Below, in pieces: positions 46,743 to 57,732 of a stretch of 64,000 nucleotides of DNA; the first letter of the stretch is position 1; the number at the start of each line of letters is the position of its first letter. The translations under genes were made by a program, and so were the position numbers. A model generated the notes under the pieces. That model searched no databases. It worked only from the letters and a program-made list of their open reading frames with translations, and was not told the DNA's origin. The DNA is taken from positions 1-64,000 of the forward strand of contig CM074701.1 in the NCBI GenBank assembly GCA_037367355.1, read 5' to 3'. The DNA comes from Neoscytalidium dimidiatum. Lineage: Eukaryota > Ascomycota > Dothideomycetes > Botryosphaeriales > Botryosphaeriaceae.

Positions 46743-48982
46743 TTAGTCCGGCGGTTTCTTATCCATCCAGCTCGCCACAATGCATCTGCATACTTCCTGG
46801 TAATCTCTCCACCTCAACGGATCCTTCTCGACATCCTCCGTCGTCCAAAACATAGTCCACTTCGTCTTATCCCACGCATCCAACTTCAACGTACCGGCGC
46901 TTCGCTCGAAATACCACTTATTGACCGGATTATCCCTCCGGCTCCTCCACACGACACCATCGGGAAAACACGTTCGCACCATGGACTTGAAGACTACATC
47001 TGCAACGCCACCAGATCCCTGCGCGCGTTTGAGCACAGCGAATTTGTCAAGGTAAGGCACGGGAGGACGCGGGATTCGCTCGCCATTGGGTCCGATTATG
47101 TCGGGCGGATACTCCCAGGTCAGGATGGCGCCGCCCTCGTACTCGCCTGCGATGATGACGCCGGCGAGTTTATTCTTGATGCGTTTGAGGTAGTGATCGA
47201 CGTCGAGCTTACGCCCAAAGGAGTCCTCGATAAGATGGACGAGGCGAGAGAAGTCAATGCGGGGGTCGGTGAGATCCAGAGTGGGCTGGCCAGGTTCGGG
47301 AGGCTTCCAAGGATCGGTTTGGGGGTTGGGAATCATCGTGACGGGCATTCCGCGCTTGACGAAGGTGGCAGGCATGATGGACGGGATCTGCGCTAAAGGA
47401 GAGTCTGGATGGGAGGAGGAAACCATGGGCTTGTCTGTGAGGAGATTGTGGATGAGCGGGTTCTTCTGCCGTCGTGTACGGACACCAGGCGTGGTCGGAT
47501 CAGAGGGGATAGCAGAAACAGCTGCTTCAGCAGGAGTAAGAATTAAAGCTGACGAAGCGGGCGGAAGAAGGGCTAATGTTCGCTGCACAAGGTCCAGATT
47601 TTTCAGGTGGCGGAGAGGCTTGTCTGGAGAGCCCAGAATTCGGGGGTTCACTGGAGGTAAAGAGGCAAGTTCGGGTTTTGAGAACTTGGCAAAAGGGTTC
47701 GGAAGCCATCCTTTCTCTTTCTCCTGCTGTGACTGAGAAACCGCAACCTGAGCCTGTTGTAGATCTTTCCTGATGTCCTCATATTCCTGCTCCAGGTTGA
47801 TGAAGACATGGGCACGATCGTCGCGATTCGGGAAAGGAATGCCTCCAAGAGGATCGAGCACAATCACTCGCTCCAAGGTGATGTCCTCAGGGGATGCGGC
47901 GTTGTCTTTTTGGCTGGCGAGATTCCTGATGCCCGAGAACTCGCGGGTCAGGGCCAGCATGACATCATCCGGCTGAACCCTGGTGACTTTAAACTCATCC
48001 TTGGTGAATGCTATCGGTGGGATGACAGGAATTTTGCCTCCTTGAAGCAATGGTATCAGAAGATTAGGGTACTCAACCTCGACGCCGCCGCGTACGTCTA
48101 CCTTGCTCGGAGCTTCCTCATCGAGATTAGATTTACTCAGAGCATCGTTGATGCGCACTGCGCCCTGCGGAGTAGTCTTGCGGAGGGACTCGACAATGCG
48201 GTCTGCCTGGTCATTTGCCTTGTCGCGCCACTCCTTGGTGAGCTTCTCTGGAGCATCCGGTCTAGCCTCCTCGTCACAATCGACGACGACGGCTATGCTG
48301 AGACCAAGGCGGACAAGCTGGCCCAAGGTCAAGCTCACACCATATAGCGTAGCCTCATCCCACAGATCTACAGCCCGGACTTTGACAAGAGCCACATGGA
48401 GAGGGTGTGCCACTTCTTCTTCCGGCATTGTCTCCTCGGGAAGCTCCTGATGGGTGAATACAGGACTCTCCAGCATGGCCTTGGACGGAGTGTAGAGGTT
48501 GCCTAGGTTCACCCCAGTCTGCTTCAAGCGCCAGCCATTGTGCTTCTCCAGCTCGCGCGCATTCGCTTGCTCGTATTTTTTGACGACAAGTCGTTGGGCG
48601 TCTCTTTTGCGGGTTTGCGGCTGGTAGCGCGCAAGGTAGGAGCGGGCATCGCGCTTGGTAGCGGTCGTGCTGAGGACCGACAGGATGAATTCGCGCTCGT
48701 GGTCGACATGGTCCGGGTTGACGGGCGTCGGGCTCGTTGCAATGTCGTCGTCCCGGGGATCGGGGCGCACGCTATTGCCGAAGCCTTTGGTCGGCTGCCG
48801 GAGGCGGTGGAGAATTGTCGAGGGATCAATCGCAGCTGAGGTCTGCGCGACGTCGACAGATTAGCTGAGGGCCGCGGTGCTGCGAAGTCGGAGTCAAGCT
48901 TTGGTGGAGGAGCACGCACGCGACGATGGAGGGCAGTGGTGGATGAAGCCCTGGCACTCAGAGCGCGGCGGAGGACGGTCAT
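46743..48982 (-). CDS. N-acetylglutamate synthase, mitochondrial
   Basis: Exons 48982-48920 and 48842-46743 give 720 aa. It makes N-acetylglutamate from acetyl-CoA and glutamate, the first step of arginine synthesis, in the mitochondrial matrix. The first exon encodes an Arg/Ser/Ala-rich presequence (MTVLRRALSARASSTTALHRR), and the intron has GTGCGT, a CTAAT branch site and CAG. The kinase-like N-terminal part (about 60-480) carries FILSVLSTTATKRDARSYL and RVIVLDPLGGIPFPNR. The GNAT-type C-terminus (about 530-720) holds AGVIIAGEYEGGAILTWE, the VLKRAQGSGGVADVVF acetyl-CoA loop and WYFERSAGTL. Length and order fit fungal ARG2/arg-14 proteins. It is divergent from the dehydrogenase gene with a 387-bp shared promoter. 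Confidence 0.92.
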
Positions 48983-49369
48983 GTCTCATAAGACGAAGAA
49001 GGCGCTGCCTCGTGCGAAGAGCGAGAGCAGCTGCTTGGGCATTGCGGGAGCTACGGGGGGCAGCGGTGGTGGTGGTGAGGGGTGAGTCAAATTCTCCAGT
49101 CGAGGGCGCAGAAGCCGGCCGGGGTCGCAGCTGCAAAAGTGACGCCCTATCGATAACAAGGGAGCTCCCACTCGACGCCCGAGGCCCGTCCCATCAGCCC
49201 CGCCATGATGTGGGACGTCATCTACCGCCGTTCACACCCGTAATCCCCAAGGTGCTGCGCTATATAGAGCCCTCGCCCGCGCCAAGCGGAAGGAGGCAGC
49301 AATTCGCTCTCTGAGAAGCACCCTCTGCTCGAGGCATTTTCATATCTGCACTACGTCAAACCACGCAAG
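48983..49369. promoter_or_regulatory. Divergent promoter, NAGS and dehydrogenase genes
   Basis: Short GC-rich spacer between two start codons on opposite strands. TATATAG at 49261-49267 lies about 105 bp before the plus-strand ATG. No TATA was assigned to the minus gene. Confidence 0.5.
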
Positions 49370-50456
49370 ATGGCGCCGCAGCTGGCTTGGATCGGGTTAG
49401 GTAACATGGGCAGGGTAGCTAACCGCGAGCGCCCGGCTTTGCTTCTACTCGTGGCTGACGGTCTGTCGGCAGGGCATGTGCTCCAACCTGGTGGAGAAGG
49501 GCAATCTCGACAAGCCACTCATCATCTACAACCGCACCAAGAAGCGAGCCGACGACCTCTCGGCCAAGCTGCCGGCAGGCAAGTCGGCCGTGGCGTCGAC
49601 CGTGAGCGAGGCGGTGCAGAAATCAGACATCATCTTCACTTGTGTCGGCGACGACAAGGCCATCAACGAGACCATCGACACTGCTCTCGCCGAAGACGTG
49701 GGCGGCAAACTCTTCGTCGACTGCTCGACCGTGCATCCGGAAACTACCGATGGCCTGGCCAAGAAGATCGCGGCCAAGGGCGCCGGGTTCGTCGCCAGCC
49801 CAGGTGCGTTTGTCCTTGCCTTGAAGACTGCACCTCGCTGATTGCTGCTAGTCTTCGGTGCGCCAGCAATGGCCGACGCGGGCCAACTGATTTTCGTGCT
49901 GGCAGGTGAGCCGTCATGGATCGAAAAGGTCAAGCCGTACACGACCGGCGTCATGGGCAAGGCCATCATCGACTTCAGCGGCCAGGCCCACGGCAAGGCC
50001 ACGCTGCTCAAGGTCATCGGCAACACCTTCGTCTTCAACATGATCGAGGCGCTGTCGGTCGGCCACACGCTGGCAGAGAAATCGGGTCTGGGCACCGACA
50101 ACTTGCACCAGTTCATTGAGACCATGTTCCCAGGGCCCTACGTCGCGTATTCGAATCGTATGCGCTCTGGCGACTACCATAAACGCGAGGAGGTAAGCTC
50201 GGCGGCATCTTTGGGGTTGGTGACTGGCACCGGCTGACTGGATACTTTTCTGCAGCCTCTATTTCAGGTCGATTTGGCGAGGAAGGATGCCCGGCACGCG
50301 CTGAGTCTGGCGGAATCCTCCGGCGCGAAGCTGCGGGCCATCGAGGTGATCGACTCACACCTCGAAGGGGTGCAGAAGCACAAAGGTGCCCAGGGAGACG
50401 TCGCCGCAATCTACGGTGCTGTGAGGCAGGAGAGCGGGTTGCCCTTCGAGAACTGA
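49370..50456 (+). CDS. 3-hydroxyisobutyrate-dehydrogenase-like NAD(P)-dependent protein
   Basis: Exons 49370-49414, 49473-49803, 49852-50192 and 50256-50456 give 305 aa. The N-terminus is a Rossmann fold with GLGNMG (10-15), the next part of the motif coming after intron 1. DCSTVHPETT is the family substrate-binding block (DxSTxxP). GKATLLKVIGNTFVFNMIEAL contains the conserved catalytic lysine of beta-hydroxyacid dehydrogenases. It would oxidise a beta-hydroxyacid or reduce a semialdehyde (GLYR/HIBADH group). There is no targeting signal, so it is probably cytosolic. All motifs are intact. Confidence 0.85.
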
Positions 50457-50888
50457 GCTCAGTTGCGATTGTTCCGTAGATGAGAAATTCGTAGATCCAT
50501 CATGTCCCCGACGTGTGCTGGCGCCTGGCTGCTGGCCGTCGACAGCCTGGAGTGAAGCAGATGACGCCCTGGACCTCTGATGAGTCCAACGAGATGACGC
50601 GACGAAGGCACGTTCGGCGGCAACGCGGGGACGATGGATGATGATGCGGCTCCTTTAGTGCATCTCTCGGCCGCCGCCTTGGCTGCACTCTTATCTTCAA
50701 TCCCCATCCCGCCACTCCTCCCTTACTCATCTGCTCCCGTAGCCCATCGCTCGCGCTCGACCGCGCATTGCTCTCATTCCCGCCCTACTCACCTGTCAGA
50801 CCCCACCCACGCCATCCTCTGTGCCATTCGGTGCGAGCCTCGGACCTCCAATCGCATCGCCACGTCGTCTTATCGCGCCTCTGCGACC
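50457..50888. other. Intergenic, leader of the R3H gene
   Basis: GC-moderate sequence with pyrimidine-rich blocks typical of fungal promoters and 5' leaders. An open frame runs into the R3H gene from 50634 but has no domain and is not taken as coding. Confidence 0.4.
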
Positions 50889-52018
50889 ATGGCCATCCCC
50901 TCGACCACTTCAGCGCTGCCTGGCGCCCCCGAGCTGCCTATCGACATCGAGGCCTGGACCGAAGAAGCGTCGCAGGCCCTCGGCGCCATCCACATCACCC
51001 CGCCCGCCCGCAGTTCCATCCGCGGAACGACCGTGACGCTGGACATCCCGCTCGACGACCACGTCCTCCCGCGCGCCCAGAGCGGCGAGAACGGCGACAC
51101 CACCGCCGCGCAAGCCGTGCGCTCCGGCTACACGCGCCGGCGCGAGCCCCTGCGTCGCGACAGTCTGAAGCGGCGGGAGGCGCTGCTGAAGGGCAAGGAG
51201 GGCAGCCGCCAGCGCCGCCGCTGGGAGAATGGTGGGTGACACACACACACACAGACACAGACACATAGCCGGGATCCCCCGCCTGCAAAGCGCGGCGTCG
51301 TTGATGTGTGAGTGCAAACAGACCGTCTGCTCAACAACCCCCACGCCCAGCCTCCACTCCCCAGCGACTGGGAGGTCCGTCCGCAGTACCAGTTCCAGTA
51401 CGTGCCCTACGCCGTCGCCTCCTACTGGGACAAGGACTTGGCCGCTCGTAGCGCCGCGCGCAATACGAAGGGCACTAAGCCGGCCGTGAGCAAGGAAGAG
51501 GAGGCCGCTGCGGAAGCGCTGAAGCAGGTGCGCGAGCGGTTGAAGAAGAAGCGCGCGGCGCGGAACATGCTGGAGGACATTGAGCGCGAGGTGCGCCGGT
51601 TCGTCGAGAAGTGGGAGGACAAGGTCAGGAAGGACGAGCAGGACGACGTAATCGACCCCGATTCGGAAGACGAGCAGATCGTCTTCGTCGGGCGAAACGG
51701 CCAGATGAGCGACATGCGCGCCGCCGAGAACGAGCTGCGCAAGGACCTGATGGTTTTTGACAGCTTGGTTGGCGACCGCAGCGCTGCCTTTGGGTGAGTA
51801 GTGTTCGCGGAGTTGCGCCTTCTCCTGCGCTAATCTGTGACAGACGCTGGTTGGTGCATTCGATTGCTGCGTACTACGGGCTGGAGACTTGGTCCGTTAC
51901 CACAGGCACTCCCGCCAAGCGGGAAGCATACATCGGGATCAGGGAGAGCAAGCTAAAGACCGGCCACCGGAACGTCTCGATAAAGCCCTTGCCACAGCCC
52001 TTGTGGACCATGGTTTGA
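50889..52018 (+). CDS. R3H-domain protein with R3H-associated N-terminal domain
   Basis: Exons 50889-51231, 51322-51793 and 51844-52018 give 329 aa. The middle part (RRREPLRRDSLKRREALLKGKEG, then DRLLNNPHAQPPLPSDWEVRP) is the R3H-associated N-terminal domain. A charged coiled-coil follows (KEEEAAAEALKQVRERLKKKRAA). At the C-terminus, RWLVHSIAAYYGLETWSV gives Arg-x3-His, the hallmark of R3H single-stranded nucleic-acid-binding domains. The last intron falls directly before it. A likely RNA-binding regulator, conserved in ascomycetes. Intron 1 contains an AC dinucleotide run at 51239-51267. Confidence 0.82.
51239..51267. repeat. (AC)n microsatellite in intron 1 of the R3H gene
   Basis: About 15 AC units with a few AG interruptions, immediately after the GT donor. 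Confidence 0.8.
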
Positions 52019-52567
52019 AATAGCTGTAGATCTACCGGCCGCATGTTTTGACATGTTTTTTGATCTGCTTTAGTAGAATATAGGCATTCAGACACGTATT
52101 CATGATTATAGAAACGGGTAAGATTTTCACATTTGATTTGCGGCAACATGGAATTGCTGGCATGGGATCAACGGAAGCCTCACAATAGCATTGTCTCTTC
52201 ATGAAGTTGAGGATGCATCTACACAAATATTACAATTGCATGATTCCGAGGCATGATGCATAGAACTACGCTGATATCCATACCTTCCGGTCGCTTAAAG
52301 CTACCCCAAGCACGTCGCAATAGCGCCACGTTGGGGAGTGACTGGGTCAGCGCGGAAATGTACAGTACATACCTACCTCTTATGACTAAATAGCTCCCTT
52401 CGACTTTATATCAACGGCTGCCAACGATTCTGCCGCCCAACACCAATCCACCTCCCGAGGAGAGCATTGACTACTGAGCAACCGCTACAACCAACTCTGC
52501 ACGATGTGTCAACTCTGCCAAGTCGCTGCAATCGCTGACAAGGCTCGCTGGGTACAATCTTCTCCTC
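52019..52567. other. Intergenic, no gene seen
   Basis: No supported gene. Promoter of the small helical protein gene on the right side. Confidence 0.4.
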
Positions 52568-53011
52568 TTGCACCCCTCAGCCAAGCTCTTACCGATAAGG
52601 CCCGCTGTTACAGTTACCGCACAGCCCAAGCCTCTCGAAAAGACCCTCGCTGACCTCCGAGATATTATCGCCCGCACCCACCGAGATGTCGAAAGCTACC
52701 TGACCAAGACCCGCAGCCGCCCGACATCCTCGTCATCCTCCAACAACGATAAACACGAACTCGAACGCGATCGTGCCTCCCTCGCCACTACCGCCCGGAC
52801 TATTGCCACGGCTATTGAGCTTCTCGAAAAGGAGCGCGAGGACTGGTGGAAGGGCAAGTCGGCGCTGCGGAAGGTCTGGTTGGAGGAGTGTAATGAGGAG
52901 AAACTGCGCGCACTACAGCTGATAAACAACAAGGTCATAGAAATGCTGAGGGAGATGGAGGCAGGACTGGGAAGGTTCGCGCGGTGGGTGCTGAATGTTA
53001 GGGAGCTGTAA
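52568..53011 (+). CDS. Small helical protein of unknown function (5' end unresolved)
   Basis: An open frame of 147 codons encodes mostly charged alpha-helix: LEKTLADLRDIIARTHRDVESYL, an acidic/basic loop with a serine run, then a long helix (ATAIELLEKEREDWWKG) and a closing amphipathic helix. The frame has no ATG near its start. An ATG lies upstream at 52504, but no standard intron I tried joins it in phase, so the first exon is unknown. The ORF is not overlapped by a better frame and its codon use looks coding. Similar small helical proteins are subunits of complexes. I assign no function. Confidence 0.45.
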   Translation: MHPSAKLLPIRPAVTVTAQPKPLEKTLADLRDIIARTHRDVESYLTKTRSRPTSSSSSNNDKHELERDRASLATTARTIATAIELLEKEREDWWKGKSALRKVWLEECNEEKLRALQLINNKVIEMLREMEAGLGRFARWVLNVREL

Positions 53012-53895
53012 GGGGGGTCAGGAGGTAGTTAAGTTAAGAACTGCAAATTTGTGTAGAATACGACTAAGTATTACAACTCTGAGGCAGTGCACCTACCTCT
53101 CAATATAGGGCACCCGAAACGACCATCAGTCCCAATGGGCCGCCACGCCCTGATAACCAACTTAGCCTGGGCGTCCGAGCACCCTCTAGCCGCGTTGATG
53201 CTGTCCTACTTGATTAGTAGTTCAACAGTAGACCCAGGTCGCTTGCAGCTCCGGGTTCTGCTTCGGCAGTATATATATTACCGCAGAGCTCAAGCTCAAT
53301 GGTAAGAACGGGGAGGCGCAAGCTGCTAACCGTGATGCAAGATCTGCAATCCAGGCACGAGACACTGCCCTATGTGAAGAAGAGACCTATCCGAGAATGA
53401 GTCGATGGGTTTTCTTCCTGGGAAACGTACCTATCTCAGAACACCGAATTCTTACTTGATAAAGACGCTTTAGTAGTAAAATTTCCTGATCAGTTTAGAC
53501 GTAATCATTTTGGCTGCGCAAAAGACGGCGCTCGCTCGGCGGTTAGCTCCGAGCGAGATGGTGATATCGCGGCGAGGGTAGGTGCGAACGCAGGGCAGTC
53601 TAGTGGCACAGAAACGCCAGGCCCTCACTTCTACAGGGTAGTAGATAGCCGCGAGATGAATCCGTCCAGCCTAGGCAATAGGTATCGGGTAGGAGGAAGT
53701 TATGATCCGAATGCTTTAGCAAAGCCGCTATCCGTACGTGCAAAAATTCGGAAAAAGAGACAACCATGATCCGTGTGTACGATCATAGTCTAGATGAAGT
53801 TGAATTCTTATCTATACATATCAATACCACGGTCAGGGACGGGTGCGTGATCATTTCAAACAAATCAATTATTGATTCATTCTATCAACTTATCG
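53012..53895. other. Intergenic, no gene seen
   Basis: About 880 bp with scattered short frames. The 53500-53720 part is GC-richer and may be an old repeat. Upstream region of the secreted protein gene. Confidence 0.35.
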
Positions 53896-54683
53896 ATGAA
53901 CCAAAACAAAATGGTCATAATCACTCTCGTCATTGGACTAATGGCCTTCACTCATGGCCTTAGACCTCCTTCTTTTGCACCTCCCGATTTACCTCCTACG
54001 ACTATTGAGAATGATGGGGCAAGTTTGCTGTCCTCCGAGCATGTTGCATCAACTTCTGACGTGCAAGGCAGTTGGTACTTCCCCTTTTGGTGCAAAACCC
54101 TACCTCTTCTCAAGCGACAGAGCATACTCATTCTTCATGCTCAATAACCTACAAACTCTCAAGTCCACCAGATCTCCCTGTCTTGTGTCAGGTTTCAGTA
54201 GTGATGCATTCTTCAATCTTCAATCTTTAGTTTAAAATTTACTAGTCCTGCTGGCTCTATTATTTTACTGATATATATCTGACTGCAGCCGTCATTGGAA
54301 GGACTTTTGACCTCTGCTTAAGCTATACTAAAAACAATCTCTATATTCGAGGTTCCGGTTACGTCACAATACCTTGCTCTGGATATGATTACCGCGTTAC
54401 TCCTCCAGGCTGCTCGTGGTATTGGATAAGCTGTAGCTCTTGGTATCTATGTTGGAAGCCGCTAAATACATGTATAATAGCTAAAAGCTATAAACTAAGA
54501 CCTACTACAAACATGCGTGATACTCGCGTAGCTTATACAAGCCATATGACATCGCTTAGCGCTCGCCTACTACTCAGTATACCTCCCGGACCTTACGAAA
54601 CCCTCCAGGATTCGCCCGTGAACGGATTATCTACCTTTTGTGCCACCTTTGAATTCCCTGCTCGTGTGCAGCTCTTACAATAG
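53896..54683 (+). CDS. Secreted cysteine-containing protein, family not recognised
   Basis: Exons 53896-54022, 54072-54191 and 54289-54683 give 213 aa, in frame throughout. Both introns have a CTGAC branch site close to their CAG acceptors. The start MNQNKMVIITLVIGLMAFTHG is a clear signal peptide. The mature protein begins with a proline-rich stretch (LRPPSFAPPDLPP), then KPYLFSSDRAYSFFMLNN. Exon 3 has aromatic and cysteine-rich text (IPCSGYDYRVTPPGCSWYWIS, then CSSWYLCW) with seven or so cysteines in about 60 residues. The last 60 residues are less structured, and the surrounding DNA is AT-rich. I know no matching family; it could be an effector-like or lectin-like protein, or a pseudogene whose frames happen to join. 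The small size and the fit of both introns favour a real gene. Confidence 0.45.
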
Positions 54684-54996
54684 TGCTGATAATAAGTATC
54701 AATAGCGCGATTGAAAATCGATCTAATGGCATGCGACAAGTAGCTGAAAAGAAAATAAAAAGCGGCATTCCGCAGCGATGAATGTAGCGTAACTTCAATC
54801 AAGCGATCTTTGTACCCCGAGGCGGGGTGTGAGGAGAGCAACGACGGCTTCTTCGAGGAGTACGGGGGAAAAAAAAAACCCCCCCCCCCCCGTGCGGGAC
54901 ACAGAGTAGCTTGATTCATTCCTATTTTTCGTCGGAGAGATTGTCTAACCCACAAGTGTAGATACCTTTTCTTCTCCAGCTAATTACAGCTCTGCC
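54684..54996. repeat. Intergenic with A10-C13 homopolymer pair
   Basis: Ten A (54869-54878) are followed directly by thirteen C (54879-54891). No gene. It lies just beyond the 3' end of the epoxide-hydrolase-like gene. Confidence 0.7.
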
Positions 54997-56010
54997 TCAA
55001 AACTTGGAGGATAGCCATTCGTACAGCGCTTTGCCCACCTCATCCGGCTTCTCCATCGGACACCAGTGCGCCGAATCAATAATCTTGACGCTCAGATCCG
55101 GCCCGACTAAGCCATCCTTTCTATTCTGCTCGATCATAGCCGGGAGGCACACGTCGTCCCTCTCGCACCCCAAAAAGAACGTCGGCACCGTGATCGGGAT
55201 CCGCTCCTTCGGGATGTCCTTCTCGACGGCGTGGTGGTGATTATGCGCCAGGGCCTTGTACCAGCAGAGCGCGCTGGCCAGGCCCTCGGGCTCCACGCTC
55301 GCGAACCACTCCTCCTTCCACCCGTTCCCCGGCCTCGCGTACTCGCGCAGCTCGACCGGCCCGTCCGCGACGCGCCCGTCCGCGAGCAGGAAGCCGCGCA
55401 TGGCGCCGCGCACGCAGAACATGTCGCGCATCCAGTGGGCGCGGTCGCCGTGCAGGACGGCCCAGAAGCTCTCGAGGTGCGCGTCGACGACGGCGGCGCC
55501 GTCGGCCGCGGTGAACAGCTCCCAGTAGGCGTAGAGCGGGAAGCCCGTCGCTAGCTCGAGGAAGTCGTTGGCCGCGGCCAGGTCGAAGGGCGCGTCCGGC
55601 GGCGACGGCGGGATGTAGGCGACGTTGAGCAGCGCGACGCCCACTACCAGCTCCGGCGCCCAGAGCCACACGCGCTGCGCGCTGAAGGATCCCCAGTCGT
55701 GCCCGATAACGATTATCTTCGACACGTCTTCCGCCCGCAGTAGCTCGACGTAGTCGGCCACCAGAGCTTTAGAGTTAAAAAGGGCCGGGTCGGTAGGCTT
55801 AGACGTGCCGCCGTAGCCAAGTTGGTCCGGAATGATGATGCGGTTCGGGAGGGTTGAGAGGTGCGGGACGACTTTCTGGAACAGGTGCGCGTTGTCGGGA
55901 AAGCCGTGCAGGAAGAAGAGGGTGGGGGATGAACCAGGCCTGCCGGAGTCATAGTAGGTGTAGGTTAGCGACCGCGAGGTCGTGATTGTCTTCTTGGCGA
56001 AGCTCTCCAT
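54997..56010 (-). CDS. Epoxide-hydrolase-like alpha/beta hydrolase
   Basis: Single exon, 337 aa. HGFPD (35-39) is the oxyanion motif of epoxide hydrolases. GHDWGS (about 103-108) has the nucleophilic Asp at about 105 in place of serine. CERDDVC provides the acid and SAHW the catalytic His near the C-terminus. The cap region with aromatic residues is present. It would open an epoxide to a diol, or dehalogenate, and has no signal peptide. GC-rich third positions differ from the AT-rich neighbour on the right side of the secreted gene. It heads a run of five minus-strand genes, so epoxide detoxification or a biosynthetic role are both possible. Confidence 0.85.
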   Translation of the reverse strand: MESFAKKTITTSRSLTYTYYDSGRPGSSPTLFFLHGFPDNAHLFQKVVPHLSTLPNRIIIPDQLGYGGTSKPTDPALFNSKALVADYVELLRAEDVSKIIVIGHDWGSFSAQRVWLWAPELVVGVALLNVAYIPPSPPDAPFDLAAANDFLELATGFPLYAYWELFTAADGAAVVDAHLESFWAVLHGDRAHWMRDMFCVRGAMRGFLLADGRVADGPVELREYARPGNGWKEEWFASVEPEGLASALCWYKALAHNHHHAVEKDIPKERIPITVPTFFLGCERDDVCLPAMIEQNRKDGLVGPDLSVKIIDSAHWCPMEKPDEVGKALYEWLSSKF

Positions 56011-56333
56011 TGCGCTGGTCTGGTCGCGGTCGTGAGGGTTTTCTCGTGTTTGAGGTGTAAGCCCGTGTAAGCTCAGCGGCGGGGCTATGCGGAGGTTTAT
56101 AGCTTAGATCCCCGTGTCATGCTCACGGCCGCTAGCGGAGCTGCCTCTGGAAAGTAAGCGCAAGGAGCACACCGTGTCAGTGGCAGCCCTGACCTGAGCC
56201 CTAGACCGGCCTAGCTTACTCAATATCGGCAAATGGTGCAGATCATGCGTCTCGGCAGTAGTGGATGTGGCGCATTGCAACATATGTTCTTCGTTGTGGG
56301 ATTTGTCCCGTCGTGTCAGAATATTCTCACAGC
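56011..56333. other. Intergenic between epoxide-hydrolase-like and receptor genes
   Basis: Epoxide-hydrolase promoter and receptor 3' end; both genes are on the minus strand. No gene seen. Confidence 0.4.
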
Positions 56334-57732
56334 TTATTTCCACCTCTCGCTCTTCACTTCCACCTCCTGCTCCTTCAAGATATATTTTTGGCTCTCCGCA
56401 TCACCAGCCATATTGAAACCGTCGTTGCTCCTCGATTGTCCACCACGCTCGTCGTGAGCATATATTGTCCCTTCCTGCACAGTCACACTCGTTATGCCCA
56501 TATCTGATAGCTCCATGGGATCTCTCCTCCGCTTTGGCGTTCTCCACGTTTTCCACGTCGTAAACGGCGAGTTGTTCTCGTCGTACTTCTTGGAGCCGTT
56601 GCGAGACTGCGCCCATGGTAGAAGCCGGATCAGAGGTCGGAAGGTCGCAATGGATGCTGCAGCGAGTGCCAAACACATTTCGGCCCATGTCCAAACTGCG
56701 ATCGGAATGAAGATGTCTAAGCAGGAGTCAGTAACAGCAACGTTGGCGGAGCTGAGGGGGGCATGCATAAAACATTGACTTGTGAGGCATAGCCAATGAT
56801 GCTTTTAAAGCGGATGATGTTCGCGACACTCGCACTGCAAAACATCAGCGTACGTTCAGGCTGAAGTGCGACAGCAGGGCATGTGGAGACATACAAAACT
56901 CCCATGCCTAGAACCAATAAGGTCGATATTTTGACCATCGTTCTCATTTGGAGCTTCCAGACCATAGGCGCCAGTGCAAGGGCGTAATACCAATCCAACA
57001 CCAGGTTTACAGCGCAATATACGTAGACGCCCGTGGCTACCCCACTCCTATCGGCGCAATGGCCGGTGGTCATGGTTGGTGTCCAGTACTTTTGCGGCTA
57101 CCCGGCGTGTCAGCTGTCAGACGCATTTGCGTGTTAGGGGACGGCGAGCGTACGGGTGTGCATTGGAAAAGCAGCGCAAAGAACTCGTACATGCCGATGA
57201 TGACGTTGACACCAATAGATACGAGCGTGATTCGTCTCATTATTACGCTGCTCTGGCCGATGATGCGCAGTTGCAGAAGGGCGATAGACAGTTTCGTTAT
57301 CATCATCGCCAGCGCGTAGATTACTTGCGCCAGCACAAGATACTATTCCAGTCAATCGGCGTGTGCAACTAGTTTCGGGGCAGTACGTACCATGGCTCCA
57401 ACGTAAAACGTCTCAATCGACAGCTCTGCGGTCTTCCTCCCAAACCCGCCTTTGTTGATACTGAAGATGATCATGACCGTCATCGCAAGGTATCCGGCCT
57501 GCTCATCATAATCAGCATAAACGAAGTAGTGAGCGATGGAGTTGTAGCGTTGTACCAGCCCAGCCAGTAGCAGCCAATCATCGACACTGAACTGAGATTG
57601 CAGCCGCACGCGCACAAAGCATCTCAGCGCAACGAAAACAACCGAGACAGCAAACATGGCCATGCACGAGGCGCGGACATGCTTCTGCTCGTCGTTCAGC
57701 TGGTAGTCGGCTGGGTCCACCGAGGCAGACAT
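56334..57732 (-). CDS. PTH11-like seven-transmembrane membrane protein
   Basis: Exons 57732-57556, 57498-57391, 57342-57154, 57097-56895, 56834-56780 and about 56716-56334. Family order is clear: TM1, RLQSQFSVDDWLLLAG, KGGFGRKTAELSIE, IYALAMMITKLSIALLQLRI, FQCTP spliced to PQKYWTPTMTTGHCADRS, YVYCAVNLVLDW, SVANIIRFKSIIGYAS, then IFIPIAVWTWAEMCLALAAASIATFRPL and a charged cytoplasmic tail. The first five junctions are in phase. The last one is off by one base with the only canonical donor and acceptor, so either a non-canonical site is used or the gene has a one-base frameshift there. It is likely a plasma-membrane receptor of the PTH11/SAT4 type. Confidence 0.75.

Noticed and set aside
49526..50125. 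199-codon minus-strand frame
   Set aside because: Antisense to the dehydrogenase gene, which has clear Rossmann and catalytic motifs.
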